This document shows positions 25,480-37,871 of a stretch of 64,000 nt of DNA, one piece after another. Made by a program: the position numbers and the translations under genes. Source of the stretch: Cycas panzhihuaensis (taxonomy: Eukaryota > Cycadophyta); assembly GCA_023213395.1 (NCBI GenBank), contig CM041465.1:62937741-63001740 (forward strand), in the 5' to 3' direction. The notes below the pieces were generated by a model, which was not told the DNA's origin, searched no databases, and was given only the letters and a program-made list of their open reading frames with translations. Numbering within the stretch: the stretch's first letter is position 1; every line of letters begins with the position of its first letter.

Positions 25480-28400
25480 CTTTTATCTACAACAGATCTC
25501 AGAGATTTAGAAACTTCACTTCAGTTAAAGATTTTGTAAGTATGTCAACAATCTGTAGATTTGTTGGACAATAAGACAAGGAAACAAGATTATCAGTAAC
25601 AAGATTTTGAATAAAATGTTGATGTAATTCTATATGTTTAGTCCTAGAATGTGAAACTAGATTTGTAGTAATAGCAATTGCACCTTGATTATGAACTTTA
25701 AGTTCAATGGAAGAGTTTAGAGATAAACTAATTTTATTTAGTAGAGATTTGAGCCAAAGTACTTCTTTACTGGCTTCAACAAGTGCGCGATATTCATCTT
25801 CGGTCATTAATAAAGCTAATGCCTGTATTTTCTTACTAAACCAAGTAATAGGTGAGGAATCTATAAAAAATATATAACCTGATGTAGATTTTTTATTATT
25901 TATATCATCTACCTAGTCTGAATCAGTATATCCAGTTAAAGTTAAAGGTTTATTGTAAAAATTATAAGTTAAACCATAAAAAATAGTATGCTTTAGATAT
26001 TGTAAGATACGTTTAGCTACTTTCCAATGAGATTCATGTGGTTGTTGCATATAACGTGAATATAAAGTGATAGCATAGGAAATGTCAGGGTAGGTGTGAG
26101 TTAAATAAATAAGACTACCAATTAGTTGTCTATATAATGTAGGGTCACACAAAGGTGATGAATAATCAGTAGATAGTTTGACTCGTGATTATAACAGATT
26201 AGATACGGGTTTAGCATTTTCTATGTTAAACTACTAAATTAAGTCTAGAATATACTTAGGTTGAGATATAGTTATACTTGAATGATGTTGATAAATTTGT
26301 AAACTAAGAAAGTAATGTAGTATACCTATATCGGTCATTTCAAATTTATTCATTAAAGTAGATTTTAAATAATGAATATTATTAGTTGATGATCCAATAA
26401 TGATAATGTTATCAATATAGAGGATTAGAATAGTAAGATTTTTATTTTTATATTTAAAATAAGGATTTGGATCACTAATATATCTAGTGTATCCAATGTG
26501 TATTAAATAATCATCTACTTTAGTATACTAAGCTTAAGGAGTTTGTTTTAAACCATAAATGGATTTCTTAAGTTTATAGACTAAATTACGATTTTCAATA
26601 AAGCCAGGTGGTTAAGACATGTAGATCTCTTCTTTGAGATCATCGTTTAAGAAAGCACTCTTGACATCCATTTGGTGGATTTCCCAACCAAACATGGCTG
26701 CTAGAGTAATAATTGTTTTAATTGTGTTCATCTTTGTAATAGGGGAAAATGTTTCATTATGATCTATGCTATTTATTTGTGAAAATCCTTTTATAACTAG
26801 GCAAACTTTATATTTTTTAACTGCACTTATTGAGTTATGTTTTGTTCTATAGACCCATTTACAGTCAACTATATTTTTTCCAGGTGGGAGAGGAATGAGA
26901 TCCTAAGTTGAATTTTTAATTAAAGCATCAAATTTAGTTTGCATAGCGTCCCACCATATATGATTGTTACTAGCTTGTTCAAATGTTCTGGGATCATTAT
27001 TATCCATTATTTTTGCTATTAAGGCAAAGTTAGCATGTTATTTTTTAGCACATGTTCATATGGTATCTGTAGGATTACCTACATCATATCCAGTATTAGT
27101 AAGCATTTTCGTTACCCAAATAAGTTGCTTATTAGGAATTGTGTCTAAACATACATGTTGATTTGTTGAACTAGTTTGAGAGGAGGAATCTATTTCATTA
27201 TATTCAGATAGAGTCCAATTTTAGACTTGAGTTGGTAAGAATTCTATAACTTCTGAATCAACTTATTTGTCAAAGGGATCAACCAAATAAGTGTTGGTTA
27301 ACAAACTTTCAATGGGAAGTTCTATATAAGTAGATGTTGAAGAAGATCTTTCTTCATCAAATATTATGTCACGCAAAATAGAAATTTGATGTGTGATTGG
27401 ATTCAGGAGTCTATAAGCTTTACTCTCTTTGTTGTATCCAACAAAGATGTATTTTTGACTTTTTAGGTCTAATTTTTTACATTTTTCTTTAGGGATATGT
27501 CCCGATGCAATATTGCCAAAGATTTGTAAATGATTGACAGATGGTTTTCTTCCATACCATTTTTGTTCTAGAGTAACGTGATGTAGACTTTTGCTAAGTA
27601 AATAATTTAATAAATAGTTAGAGCAGTTAATTATTTTTGCCCATAATTTTAGATCTGAATTTTTTATGTGTAACATGCAACGAGTCATCTCAACAAGAGT
27701 ACAGTTCTTACGTTCAGCAACACTGTTTTGATGAGGAGTGTATGCAATGTAATGCTGGAACCAAATTCCATGTGATTTATAGAAAGAAATGAATTTGCTA
27801 CTTAAATACTCCTTTACATTATCAGATCAAAAATTTTTAATTTTGAATTTGATTGATTTTCAACTAGCATTTTGTATTCAATGAAAATGTCAAACACTTG
27901 ACTACGTATTTTAAGCATGTAAACCCAACATTTTCTTGAATAATCATCAATAAATATAACAAAATAACGAGAACTAAAGTATGATGTTACATTAAAAGGA
28001 CCATATATATCAGAGTGAACAAGTTCAAGTGGAATAGTCTCTCTGAATTATGTTTTATGTGAGAATGGATCTATGTGTTACTTGGCTATCACACAGATTT
28101 CATAAACACCATAAATAGTGTTTAAGGATGGAAGACCATGAACTATTTCATGTTTTTTTAGATATTGCAGTTTTCCGTAACTTGTATGGCTAAATCATAC
28201 ATGCCAAAATTTACTGACTGAGTCAGATTTAGTAATAAAGGCATTAAAAGGTTTTGTTTTGTTATTTTGTAGACTTGTTAAACTATAGAGACCTATGTTA
28301 TGATCAACAGGTCTTGAGGCAATACATCTAAATTTGTTTAATAGATCCTTAATGATAAATTTATTTTTTCATAATTCGACAGTAAGGTCTTTCTAGTAGA

Positions 28401-28892
28401 TTTGATAGACAGAAAGTGGGTTTGGTAACAAATTAGGTATGTAAAAAATATCCTTTATTGATCCATTCTTTAAGGTAACATCACCTGATCCTTTGACTTT
28501 AAGTTGGGTTCCACTTCTGAAAGAAATCTCTTCTTCAGAGTTCGATTCAGATTGATAAGTGGTTAAATTTTTATGGTATATTGTCATGTGATAGGATGCA
28601 CCAAAATCAAGGATCCACTGTGGTGGTTGATTTGTAGGGGCAACAAACACATAAGTTGTTACCGCTAAAGAACGATTATAAGTTTGTCGATTTTGAAGTC
28701 ATGATTAAAGATTGGATTGAGGTCAATTTTGCAATCTCTTGGATGCTTTCCATGCTTCTAAAGTTATTCTACTTCTGTAGACATCAATAGTATGGCATTT
28801 TTTATGACAATAGGCTCAACTAGTGTTCTAAGAAAGAGTTACATTGTTCCTATTATGAAATGACTGATTAGAAATATTATGATATTTAGTTG
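25480..28892 (-). pseudogene. Copia-2 protease-integrase-RT-RNase H remnant
   Basis: Read leftwards. The protease signature W-I-L-D-F-G-A-S-Y-H-M lies near 28620. Integrase continues to about 27260 (S-R-T-type core and the C-terminal G-Y-N-K-E-S-K-A-Y-R-L region at about 27400). RT spans about 27000-26200, and RNase H lies at 25499-25960 (T-E-D-E-Y-R-A-L-V-E-A-S, then R-T-K-H-I-E-L). The RT catalytic box reads Y-I-D-N (about 26415-26430) instead of Y-V-D-D, so the second metal-binding Asp is lost. RNase H has H-N-Q where D-N-Q is usual. Several stops are present. Protein text is very close to copia-1. Confidence 0.85.
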
Positions 28893-29346
28893 TGTTGGAG
28901 TGTAATATCATCACTCAACTCCCTCTTACCTATCGGGGTTGTGCACCTCAATTTACATATGTGATGCTAAAACACATGTAGGTAAGTTAAGATAAGTTAA
29001 TGTTAATTTGAGTTACTTTATTTGAGTTAAGTTACATTATTTTATTATTAATTTGAATTCAGGGGTTGAGGAGTTTCTTTTCTCCTCCAAACTATTTATA
29101 TTATGGGGTGTACAACCCTGGTGTCTTTTAGACACTGCCTCCTTTGAGGATATTTGTCATGTTCTCAACAGCAATGGATTGAAGACAATGCTATTATGCT
29201 CTCATAGTTCATTTGTGTAACATCAATCAACATTATTATATTGTTACATAGATTTATATTAAATATTTGATGTAATATTGTTATTTTGAATATATTGAAG
29301 TTTATTATATCTTCTGCCCTATTATCCTGCTATTATTGTTCCATCA
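28893..29346 (+). repeat. TR-GAG 5' LTR
   Basis: Starts TGTTGGAGTGTAATATC and ends TTATTGTTCCATCA. Aligns along its length with 34051-34502. Confidence 0.9.
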
Positions 29347-29348
29347 TT

Positions 29349-29400
29349 TGGTATCAGAGCAGTTTAGCTACATTCTATTTCTAATATTTAGTATCAGAGC
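29349..29400 (+). promoter_or_regulatory. TR-GAG primer-binding site, duplicated
   Basis: TGGTATCAGAGC (29349-29360) is a perfect initiator Met-tRNA primer site 2 nt after the LTR. A second near-copy, TAGTATCAGAGC, lies at 29389-29400, so the region forms a 40-bp tandem duplication. Confidence 0.85.
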
Positions 29401-32400
29401 AGACGACTGCTAGCCTGCTGAAGTTTCGAAGAAGAGCAACAGGATTTATTGGCATTCTACGGTAAATTTTCTTACAAGACAGATATATTAACTATATTTA
29501 TTTTCTAAAAAATTTCAGCAAGTTTTATATATTATTTCAGTAGATTTTTTATTATTATTGAGCTATATCTCTGGTTTAACAAATATTTCTCAGATCTATT
29601 TTCATATTTGTGCAGATCTATATAGAATTTTCAGCAGCAAGTTATATACATTCAAGTTTTATTCTCATATTTGAGTTATTTTCTCTTTAGATCTATAAAT
29701 TTATCATATATTTTGACAGTTTACAAGTTTTTTGTCTACTTATTTGATATTTTTTGTAGATTTACAAAAGAGCATCAGCTGCATACAAAAGTTATCAAGT
29801 TTTCTTCAAAGATCTATAATTTGTTACTTCAGATCTGTTATTTTTTATAATAGATCTGTTTATTTCAATCTATAATTTTTTGGACATTTTCATCCTTTTG
29901 AAGAAGATATGCACAAGATCAAGCCTCCTACAACTACGTTTCTAGGTTGTTCTTTCATTTTTAGATCTAAATACATATATCTTAGTTATTTGATATAAAT
30001 ATTTGCTGCAACACATTTGACAATATTTTAAATACAAGTATATATGCAGGTTATTTATTTGACATATTTTCTTCATAGATTTTTTAAAGGCCCTAAGGAA
30101 TTTGGAAGGCACTTGCATAAGGGTTCAGATTCCACAACTTTGCTTGAGAACCTCTCCATTGATTACTTTTCTATATTTGCTATAATAGTAAGGTAGCATG
30201 TACGAGACATAATCATATGCAAGCCAATATTTAAATAGTTACATAACAAAAGCATAAGAGATTTATAGATCCATATTTATCTTGTACAAATATATGTTTT
30301 TTCTTTGAAATATTCTATCCATTATTATTCCTTCATTTTTTTTCTTACATAAAAAAATAAGTCTTAGCATTAGCCTCAATTGGAGCTGAAGCTGGAGTTA
30401 CATAGAAGTCTCCTCTTCCTAGTGATTGGGTGAGTTACCCAGATAATAGGTTATCCTATTTTAATGTTTCCTTTAGAATTTCTTTCAATTCCAGCTATTT
30501 CCCATCACCAAGTTTGATCTCGTGGAATTTTTCGGTTGAATTCGTGTCCCAAGGATTCCTTTATTAAATAAATTGTGCTTTATGTAATCCCAGTGTTATT
30601 CACATTCTGATAAATCTTGTAGTATTTATGCTTGCTCTACCTCTCCAAAAAAGTCACCACATCTGCTAGAACATTTCCTATGCATAGGCTCATGATGCCT
30701 CCTGTGGGCTATCTTAGCTAACATCACACGCTAGACATGCCAAAGATTCAAAGCATATACAGATAGATTGATACTCTCACAAATGTAAAGCCTATGAATA
30801 GAAACTCGAGATAAAGGCAAATCAAATAAGAGACAAATCACAAAGCAAACATCCCATTTGATATCTCGTCAATCAGTGAATGTAGAGAGCCTTGACAAAA
30901 TATGCTCTTTTTTAAAAGTTGTCGTGTTGAATATGATATTTGGTAATTGTTAACATGATCATCATTTGGTATCATTTGTTTATGTATAGTAAACAATTAT
31001 TCCACCAGAACGAACAAGTTGAACAGTGTATGTCCGTATATCTGGTTGTAAATTGGTTCTTCTTTCCCATTTCTTCCCACAGTTGCATTCTCTATCACCA
31101 TTAATACAACCATCACCATCCTTGTCGAAGAGACTGAGAGCCTACTACATGTGGGTTTGCCTCCTTTACTGAGCCCACTTCACCGTTTGCTTTATTAAAT
31201 ATTCTAATACCCCGACGACCCTGCAATCAACGTCCAACATTCTCAGACACTACACTGCAACACTAGATAATTCTTTGGCGCCCTTCGTTGTATTGATAAC
31301 AAGTATCACATTTGCTCATCGATTCAACTACACTGCAATACCATTGCCGTTCGAACCATTCTTTGACGAGCCACTCATTCATTGGTCTTCAATGCGTAGC
31401 ATCTGCGTCTCCCTGTGGTGGTGGCATGCTTCTTTCCTCTTTTGTTTGGTATGTAGGTATGCTTGAACTTGCCTAGTTCTACACGATCCTTGATAGTTTA
31501 TTATCATTGGCATTGGCATCTACATTCGGCGCACACTGCGTTGGGAGAGAGTTCAGCGCGCAGCGTCTGCGTTGGGAGAGAGGCGTCTGCGTTGGGAGCG
31601 AGTTCGACACTCGCACGCAATAACAGTGGCGTCTTCCATTAATATTGGTGTAATTACGGTGCAACAATACCCTGGGCGTACGGTGGTAACAATATCTTGA
31701 TAACAGCGCAGCTTTTTCACCTTTTTATATATAAGTGTGCATTTTATAGTTCTGACTGTAATTACACGATTATATATTAAGTGCGTGATCTGATTTTATA
31801 GTGCTGACTGCAATTACGGCCATTCACGTGCCAACCATTTTTTTCATTTCTTTTTTATGTATAGTTTTAACATAAAGTTTTAAAAAAATTAAATTTAATT
31901 GGATAAATTTTTTAAATCTGGAGTTATAAGGGTTTAAGCTTCCAGCCTCCCAGTTCTATCAAGTCATCACGTGACCGTTTGCCATCTGAAAGGGGTTTAA
32001 TAAGTTTTTATACAATTTTTTCCTTTTATTTTTTTTAATTTTTTCATTTTTTATAGGGTTATTGGAGTTGTTTTGCCATAACTCTTAGCTGGAGCATTGA
32101 TTTTAGATGAAACCTATTCCATTAGATCAAAAATTTTCTGTACACCAATTTTGACTGGTCATATGACCAATTTGGTGCCGATTTGACCCCGTTTCGGCCA
32201 TTTAAACGTCAGACATTCAAATTTTCAACCTTTTTCACACTTTTAACAAAATCACTTTTGGAACTGGCTATAATTTATTATTGGTAAATTATATTCTGCT
32301 TAAAGTTCTTCTATAGTGATCTACGTTCTATAAACTTCAATACTCACTTCTTATTTTAATTTTTTTAATTTATTTTCTTTAGTATTTTTATCATTAAAAG

Positions 32401-33293
32401 TGAGAATTTAGTTGTTTTTAGCATGTTTCTTAACGTTTTTATATAAAGACACCTGTTACCATTTTTGCTATAACTTTTTTATTTTTTATTAAATTTTAAT
32501 TCTGTTAGTTTTGTTGGGAAGCTGACTCAATTATCTTTGATTTGACATAATTTTTTATACATTTTGACATATTTTTCCTGATTTTCAAATCTTTCAAAAT
32601 AGAGGTACTTTATTACCTCAAATCTACTATTTTTACACATTTTTTAATATATTTTGTCAAAAAATTTTCAATTGAAAGTATATTGAACAATTTTATAAAT
32701 AATATTTGATTACCTTATAGCATTCTACAAGTATTTTATTAGCACTTTGACCCCTTGCTCCTGTTTAGCCTCAAAACAAGGCCTGTACCTTTGATTCACT
32801 AAAACTTGAATTTTAGGAACTCGTTTTCAGAACGGTTAGTTCCATTGGGTTCATATTTTGTTTATCTTTATACTTGTAAAATTTTATATCATTTTGATAT
32901 CATTTAATATACTTTTGAATCCCTCAAACCTAAGGTTATCATTCAAACCTTCTATTAAGGAGTATATTATTTTTTATTATTAAAATTTTTTTTATATTGT
33001 TATTTTTTCAAAGTGAAAAATACCTTTATATATTTTATTTTTAGCTTTTTACATTATTATCAAGGTAAAAGATCTTTATATGTGCTCTTATATTAACTTT
33101 ATCTCAAAGTTTATTTGAAAGGCGTACCTATATTGAAAAGTTCTTTTATCAATTTTAAAGAAAGGTTATTTTCTCATTGTGCCTAGTTAACTGACTTTCT
33201 AAAGGGCATTTGAAATCATATATATTCATTGATTTATTGATATTTTAACTTATTAAAGCATATTCATTTTACATACTAAAGTTGTTTGATAAA
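29401..33293 (+). other. TR-GAG leader, 3.9 kb, with a GC-richer insert
   Basis: Mostly AT-rich leader. Around 30990-31690 composition changes abruptly to GC-richer, non-repetitive text with a short repeat of 'tgcgttgggag' at 31537, 31568 and 31588. No frame longer than 63 codons is open there and I do not recognise a protein. It may be captured host DNA. No tRNA or other RNA gene is visible. Confidence 0.45.
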
Positions 33294-34121
33294 ATGACTC
33301 AATTTCCTATTTTTGATGGCCAAAATTTTGCACAATGGTATAACACTATGAGAAACTATTTTATTGAACATGATTTGTGGAAATATTTACAACATGATTA
33401 TGATGTTAGCATTAAAGAATATATTTGAAAGGATAATGAAGTATTAGGTTTATTATTTTGTACTATGAATGATGAAATATTTTCAAAGGTATGTGATTTA
33501 ACAACTTCTAAATTAGTTTGGAATGTATTGATTTCTACTTATGGGGGAGATACCCTCCATGTATTTGATAAAATTTTTAATGAGCATGTGAGACAGGTAA
33601 CAGAACAGGTAGATCATGATGACAAAACCAATAAAAATTCAGATCAAATGCAAGACCACCTTGTTGCACAAGGATTTGATCCTTCATTTGAGGGGGAGAA
33701 TGAAGATGAATATTATAACATAACGAAGAATGAATCTGTTGATATGACAAAGAATGAACCTCATGATATGACAGTTGTTCAAAGCATAAATATTACAAAA
33801 GTTCAAGTTCAAAGCCTTCTTAATGTTCTAGTTGACAAAGTCATAATTACAGCTATTCATTTATATTTGAATCAAGTTTCATCTACTTATAGTTTTTCTA
33901 CATCATTCCATGATAAAGAGATATATATGGCTATAAGGATGAGAATAGTTGATAAAGATCAAGATCATAATTTCAAAGTTTTTTTCAAGTACCAGTTCCA
34001 TAAGTTCAAGGAAAAGATACAAATATTCATGATGACATTAAGGGGGAGAATGTTGGAGTGTAATGTCATCACTCAACTCCCTCTTACCTACTGTGATCAG
34101 GCACTCAATTTATACATGTGA
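33294..34121 (+). pseudogene. TR-GAG gag-like frame
   Basis: From the ATG at 33294 the frame reads P-I-F-D-G-Q-N-F-A-Q-W, the usual start of plant copia-type gag (DUF4219/UBN2 type), then C-D-L-T-T-S-K-L-V-W-N-V-L. A TGA at 33426-33428 interrupts it once. The rest (33465-34118) stays open for 218 codons, with repeated T-K-N-E-type acidic segments, then F-H-K-F-K-E-K-I directly before the purine tract, and ends inside the 3' LTR. There is no zinc knuckle, protease or RT, so the product could at most contribute to a capsid. Confidence 0.7.
34038..34050 (+). promoter_or_regulatory. TR-GAG polypurine tract
   Basis: TTAAGGGGGAGAA immediately precedes the 3' LTR and is the expected plus-strand primer of reverse transcription. 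Confidence 0.85.
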
Positions 34122-34502
34122 TGCTAAAACACATGTAAGTAAGTTAAGGTAAGCTAATATTAATTTGAGTTAGTTTATTTGAGTTAAGTTATATTATTTT
34201 ATTATTAATTTAAATTCAGGGGTTGAGGAGTTTCCCTTCTCCCCCAAACTATTTATATTATGGGGTGTACAACCCTGGTGTCTTTTAAACACCACCTCCT
34301 TTGAGGATATTTGTCATGATCTCAACAACAATGGATTGAAGACAATGCTATCATACTCTCATAGTTCATTTCTGCAACATTGATCCACATTGCTATATTA
34401 TTACATAGATTTGTATTGAATATTTGATGCAATACTGTTATTTTAATATATTGAAGTTTATTATATCTTCTGCCCTATTCTCCTGATATTATTGTTCCAT
34501 CA
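34051..34502 (+). repeat. TR-GAG 3' LTR
   Basis: Partner of 28893-29346. TGTTGG start and CATCA end. Confidence 0.9.
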
Positions 34503-34507
34503 AGCTG

Positions 34508-35281
34508 GACCAGAATACTTAACATTATTTTGAGAATTGGATTGTGAACCTCTATGAGGTTTCTAAAATTTTAGATTACTCTAAAAATTATTCTATTATT
34601 TATTTTTAAATTATGGCTTAATTTTGGAAAACAAAGCCTATAAAGAATCTTTTAATATGCTTATTTGAATTAACAGTGTTTGATGTTTGATTAACTGGTT
34701 TGTCAACTAATTGAATGTTATAGGAGGGTCACCAGTTTTTTGTTTGGCAGTTTTGAAGAGATTAAATTATTTTGGTAACTTGTTTACTGCAAGACGTATG
34801 AGTATATCGTCATCTCTAGCATGCGTGATTATTTTTTCAGTATCACCATCTTTAGTTTTGGATTTGATACAGTTTCTTAGATCTTTATTAATTAATTAAA
34901 TTTTACTTAAAAAATCCTCAACATTAGAAAAATCATCAAAAGTAAGGTCATATAATTATTGTTCTAGGACAGCCACTTGATGTGTATCGACCTTGTCATA
35001 TTTATCTTACAACGTTTTCCAGACAGTGGCTAAGTCATCTGTTTCAGAAAACTGCTGACTAATTTATAGTAAAAGTGAGTTTAATATGGTGCCTAAGGCT
35101 ACATCTGAGTTCATCAGATATACCATATAACTCTCTGTACCATCTTCTTTTGGTTTTTTAAATTCACTTATCACATATTACCATATCTTTTATTGTTTAA
35201 GCTGATGGGATATGTGATTCCTCTAGTTGGCATGGTTTGAACTAGTTAACACTAGAATTGGAACGCAGTTGGTTGTCCATA
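34508..35281 (-). pseudogene. Copia-2 gag remnant (5' of the nested element)
   Basis: The minus strand read from about 35281 is collinear with copia-1 gag (14234-14900). The start region with 'attctagtgttaact' and the later segment for the 70-codon copia-1 gag core are both recognisable. Stops and frame changes are frequent. The TR-GAG insertion separates it from the protease part. Confidence 0.65.
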
Positions 35282-37411
35282 GCATTAATTCCATACTGGG
35301 AGTCATAAGGTTTGATTGAAGATTGAAGAATATGAAGGTGGTTAAAAAAATAATCACTTAATAAAAATACTAATCATTAGATTAATATTTTAACAGGCAT
35401 AATTCAAGAAAGCATTGTAGTATGCATTACTTGCTCCTAAAGAAAAAGTCACATGTTTTTAGGTAGATAGTTTCCTTTGAATTGAAAAATAAACAACCTC
35501 TTAAATGGTCCCTTTTCGAAAAAAGTTCCCCCTTAATTTGAGAAATAAATAGTTCCCCTTAAGTGTTTAAGTTTGAAATGATTATATGTTGCATTAATTT
35601 GACAATAATTTTGAAGATATAAAACTGATTTACAAAATAAAATATGAAAGTGTTAATCATTTTTAATTAATAAACTTTATTTTAAAAAAAATATAAATGC
35701 CTGTAAAAGATATTCAACGATCTACATAGATAAGTCTCAGAAAACTACACTTTATTTTAGCCAAAAAACTAAGAAAAAATATTGGCCTTGCCTAAGTTAA
35801 TTAAGCTTCGTTAATAGTATATATATATGTATAACCTTTGAATAATTGTTTGATAGGTAATGTATATCTTATATATGACAAAGTAAGTTAAAATATTAGG
35901 CAAGAAGAGGGGGAATTTGTGCAATCCATGGAATCATAATTAGGGTAGAATGGTAAGATATGCACTTATACAATGCCTTTACTAGAATAAGTGACCTAAA
36001 ACATGGATTAAATAAAAAAATTCACTAATCTCATATGGGCCTTAATTGTAAAAAATGTAAGGGAGGGCTAATTATAATAATCAATATAAAAAAGGGGGGG
36101 GGGGGGTTTAAAAAAAAGTATTAAAACATTGACTTAATGAAGGGAGGGATAGATTAATATTATAAATGTGGTGGGGGGGGTTAAGTTATAAATCAAGGTC
36201 ATTAATTTTAGGTACTAAAGGGGAAGATTATGAATTTTATTTGTAAGTATAGGTTTATTAAGGTAAAAGGGGTTTTGATAAATTTATTAATGTGATGGGG
36301 GGATGGGGGGTTAAGGTTTATTAAATCAAAATAAAAAAAAAAGAAATCATAAAACTAACTTAGCGGACCTGACAGATTTTAGAATTTTGTAAAATAAAAA
36401 TAAAATGAAATATGAAATTGGGTCCGTTAAGGTTTAGGGTTAGAAACCCTTACCTGGTATTACGATGGCATGGCGGCACCGCTCCTTGCAAGTCTACTTT
36501 GTGGCTTCTACGATCCAAAGAATAGAAGCGTTCCTTACAGGTATGCTTCGCGGCTTCTATAATCTAAACAATGGAGGAAATGGCAGCGAGAGAAGCAACG
36601 GAGAAACAACTACTTTCGTCTAGCATGGAGGACCTATTTTGTTCTTTTAACCACCTTAATATCCATGGTTCTTCCCTTCTTCAATGATATCCTGGGGATT
36701 CTAGGAGCACTGGTATTCTTTCCCCTATCGATTTACTTTCCCACCCAAATGTATAGGGCTCAGTACAAGATTCCCAAGTGGACCCTTAAGTGGACAACTT
36801 TCTATATTATGACCATGGTGTATCTTGCTGTATCGTCGGCTGCACTAGTTGGATCTATTGCAAGGGTGGTAAATACCATGAAGTAGTACAACCCCTTCAA
36901 GACCAAGTACTACGACCATTTACTATGTGTTTTTTAATATGTATGTTGGGGTTATGAAAACCAACTACAAGGAGAAATAATTCGGGAATTTTTGGAACCA
37001 GTTAGATGAATCTGGGGCAGTTAGAGAGTGCCTATGTTCTATCTTGTTTGACTTGGATGTTGTGACTCAACTGATGTACGTCAATCTCCTCCTAGTTCAT
37101 CACACCCTACCTGCCCCTAAGGTTTTAGAGAAGGCAAAATCCACATCAGAAGCCTGCGGGACCTGTTTGGATAGCTTACATAGGTCATCAAGGGATACCC
37201 GAGGTGATCAAGTTTATGGTGGCAAATGGTACTTTGGTGTAGGTGCTCATCCACATGGATGTCACCAAGTATCTGTATTTTAAAGCTTTGGATGGAAGTT
37301 ATGTATAAAATAAAGGAAAAGTACACAAGGTCCCAATTACTGATATTAAAGCAAGCATTGTGAAGAAACCCTGCATTGACTGCCTGAGCGAATCTCCATC
37401 GAAATAGAGAA
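35282..37411. other. Copia-2 leader with G-tracts and foreign gene sequence
   Basis: About 2.1 kb between primer site and gag. It contains runs of G on the plus strand (13 G at 36094-36106, further runs near 36172 and 36297-36310) and a sharp change to GC-richer text from about 36465, which includes the permease fragment. Another open stretch (37044-37283, 79 codons, plus) follows. I do not recognise it. Confidence 0.5.
36605..36925 (+). pseudogene. Amino-acid permease (AAP-type) C-terminal exon fragment
   Basis: In the frame of 36626 the text reads W-R-T-Y-F-V-L-L-T-T-L-I-S-M, then L-P-F-F-N-D-I-L-G-I-L-G-A-L and Y-F-P-T-Q-M-Y. This is the signature of the last membrane segments of plant amino-acid/auxin permease-family transporters (proton-coupled amino-acid uptake, plasma membrane). 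A TAG at 36884-36886 interrupts it, after which Y-N-P-F-K-T-K-Y resembles the family's normal C-terminus. The rest of the gene is absent. The fragment is antisense to the surrounding copia-2 and lies between its primer site and gag, as expected for host sequence captured by the element. An independent insertion cannot be excluded. Confidence 0.75.
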
Positions 37412-37424
37412 GGCTCTGATACCA
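37412..37424 (-). promoter_or_regulatory. Copia-2 primer-binding site
   Basis: On the minus strand TGGTATCAGAGCC directly follows the 5' LTR, a perfect match to the plant initiator Met-tRNA type site. Confidence 0.9.
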
Positions 37425-37871
37425 TGTAGAAAAGTGGGCACATGCACAATGTCATCACATGATCTCATAATAAGCAAATACATGTAATAATAGGACACTG
37501 TACATATACACCAGATTGATAGGTGGAAAACCCCTTCTAGGGAAGAAAAACCACCTCCCAAAGTTGTAATTTTATTAAGAAAAGTGAGAAACAGAAAGCC
37601 ATTTACAGAAACCATCTAACCACTAAATCAGCCTTGGAAAAGGCATTTAGACAGCCCTCCTAGATTCTTGGAACCATCTCCTTCAATCTAGGAGCAGAAT
37701 TTATATTAAGAAAGGCTCGTTGAAATGCAGTTGCGCATTTCAACCACCTTTCACATAAGATAATTAATAAACACTAAAGTTAAACATTAGAATAACTTAA
37801 ATACAAATTTAGACATGTGACATAAATAAGAACTTATAAAGAACATAAAAGTTATATTAATATTCCTAACA
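37425..37871 (-). repeat. Copia-2 5' LTR
   Basis: Plus-strand text starts TGTAGAAAAGTGGGC and ends AATATTCCTAACA. Same length (447 bp) as its partner. Confidence 0.9.

Larger units (their letters stand above)
28893..34502 (+). mobile_element. TR-GAG-like LTR element (gag only) nested in copia-2
   Basis: LTRs 28893-29346 and 34051-34502 (about 90% alike by eye) have TGTTGG...CATCA ends. The flanks are AGTTG (28888-28892) and AGCTG (34503-34507), a 5-bp duplication with one transition. A primer site lies at 29349-29360 and a purine tract AAGGGGGAGAA just before 34051. The interior has a 3.9-kb leader and a short gag-like frame and no pol. This matches the known class of terminal-repeat elements that carry only gag and need an autonomous partner. 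Confidence 0.88.
24957..37871 (-). mobile_element. Copia-2: Ty1/copia element carrying a nested TR-GAG element
   Basis: Two 447-bp LTRs (24957-25403 and 37425-37871) have TG...CA ends, with TG mutated to TA in the left copy. They are flanked by the perfect duplication AAAAC (24952-24956 and 37872-37876). Copy A of the host repeat shows the empty site. The primer site (37412-37424) adjoins the right LTR and the purine tract (AAAAGGGGA on the minus strand) adjoins the left, so the element reads leftwards. It spans 12.9 kb because 5.6 kb are a nested element and the leader carries foreign sequence. Confidence 0.93.

Noticed and set aside
37044-37283. 79-codon frame after the permease fragment as a separate gene
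   Set aside because: No recognisable family, start or flanking signals. Kept only as part of the copia-2 leader.
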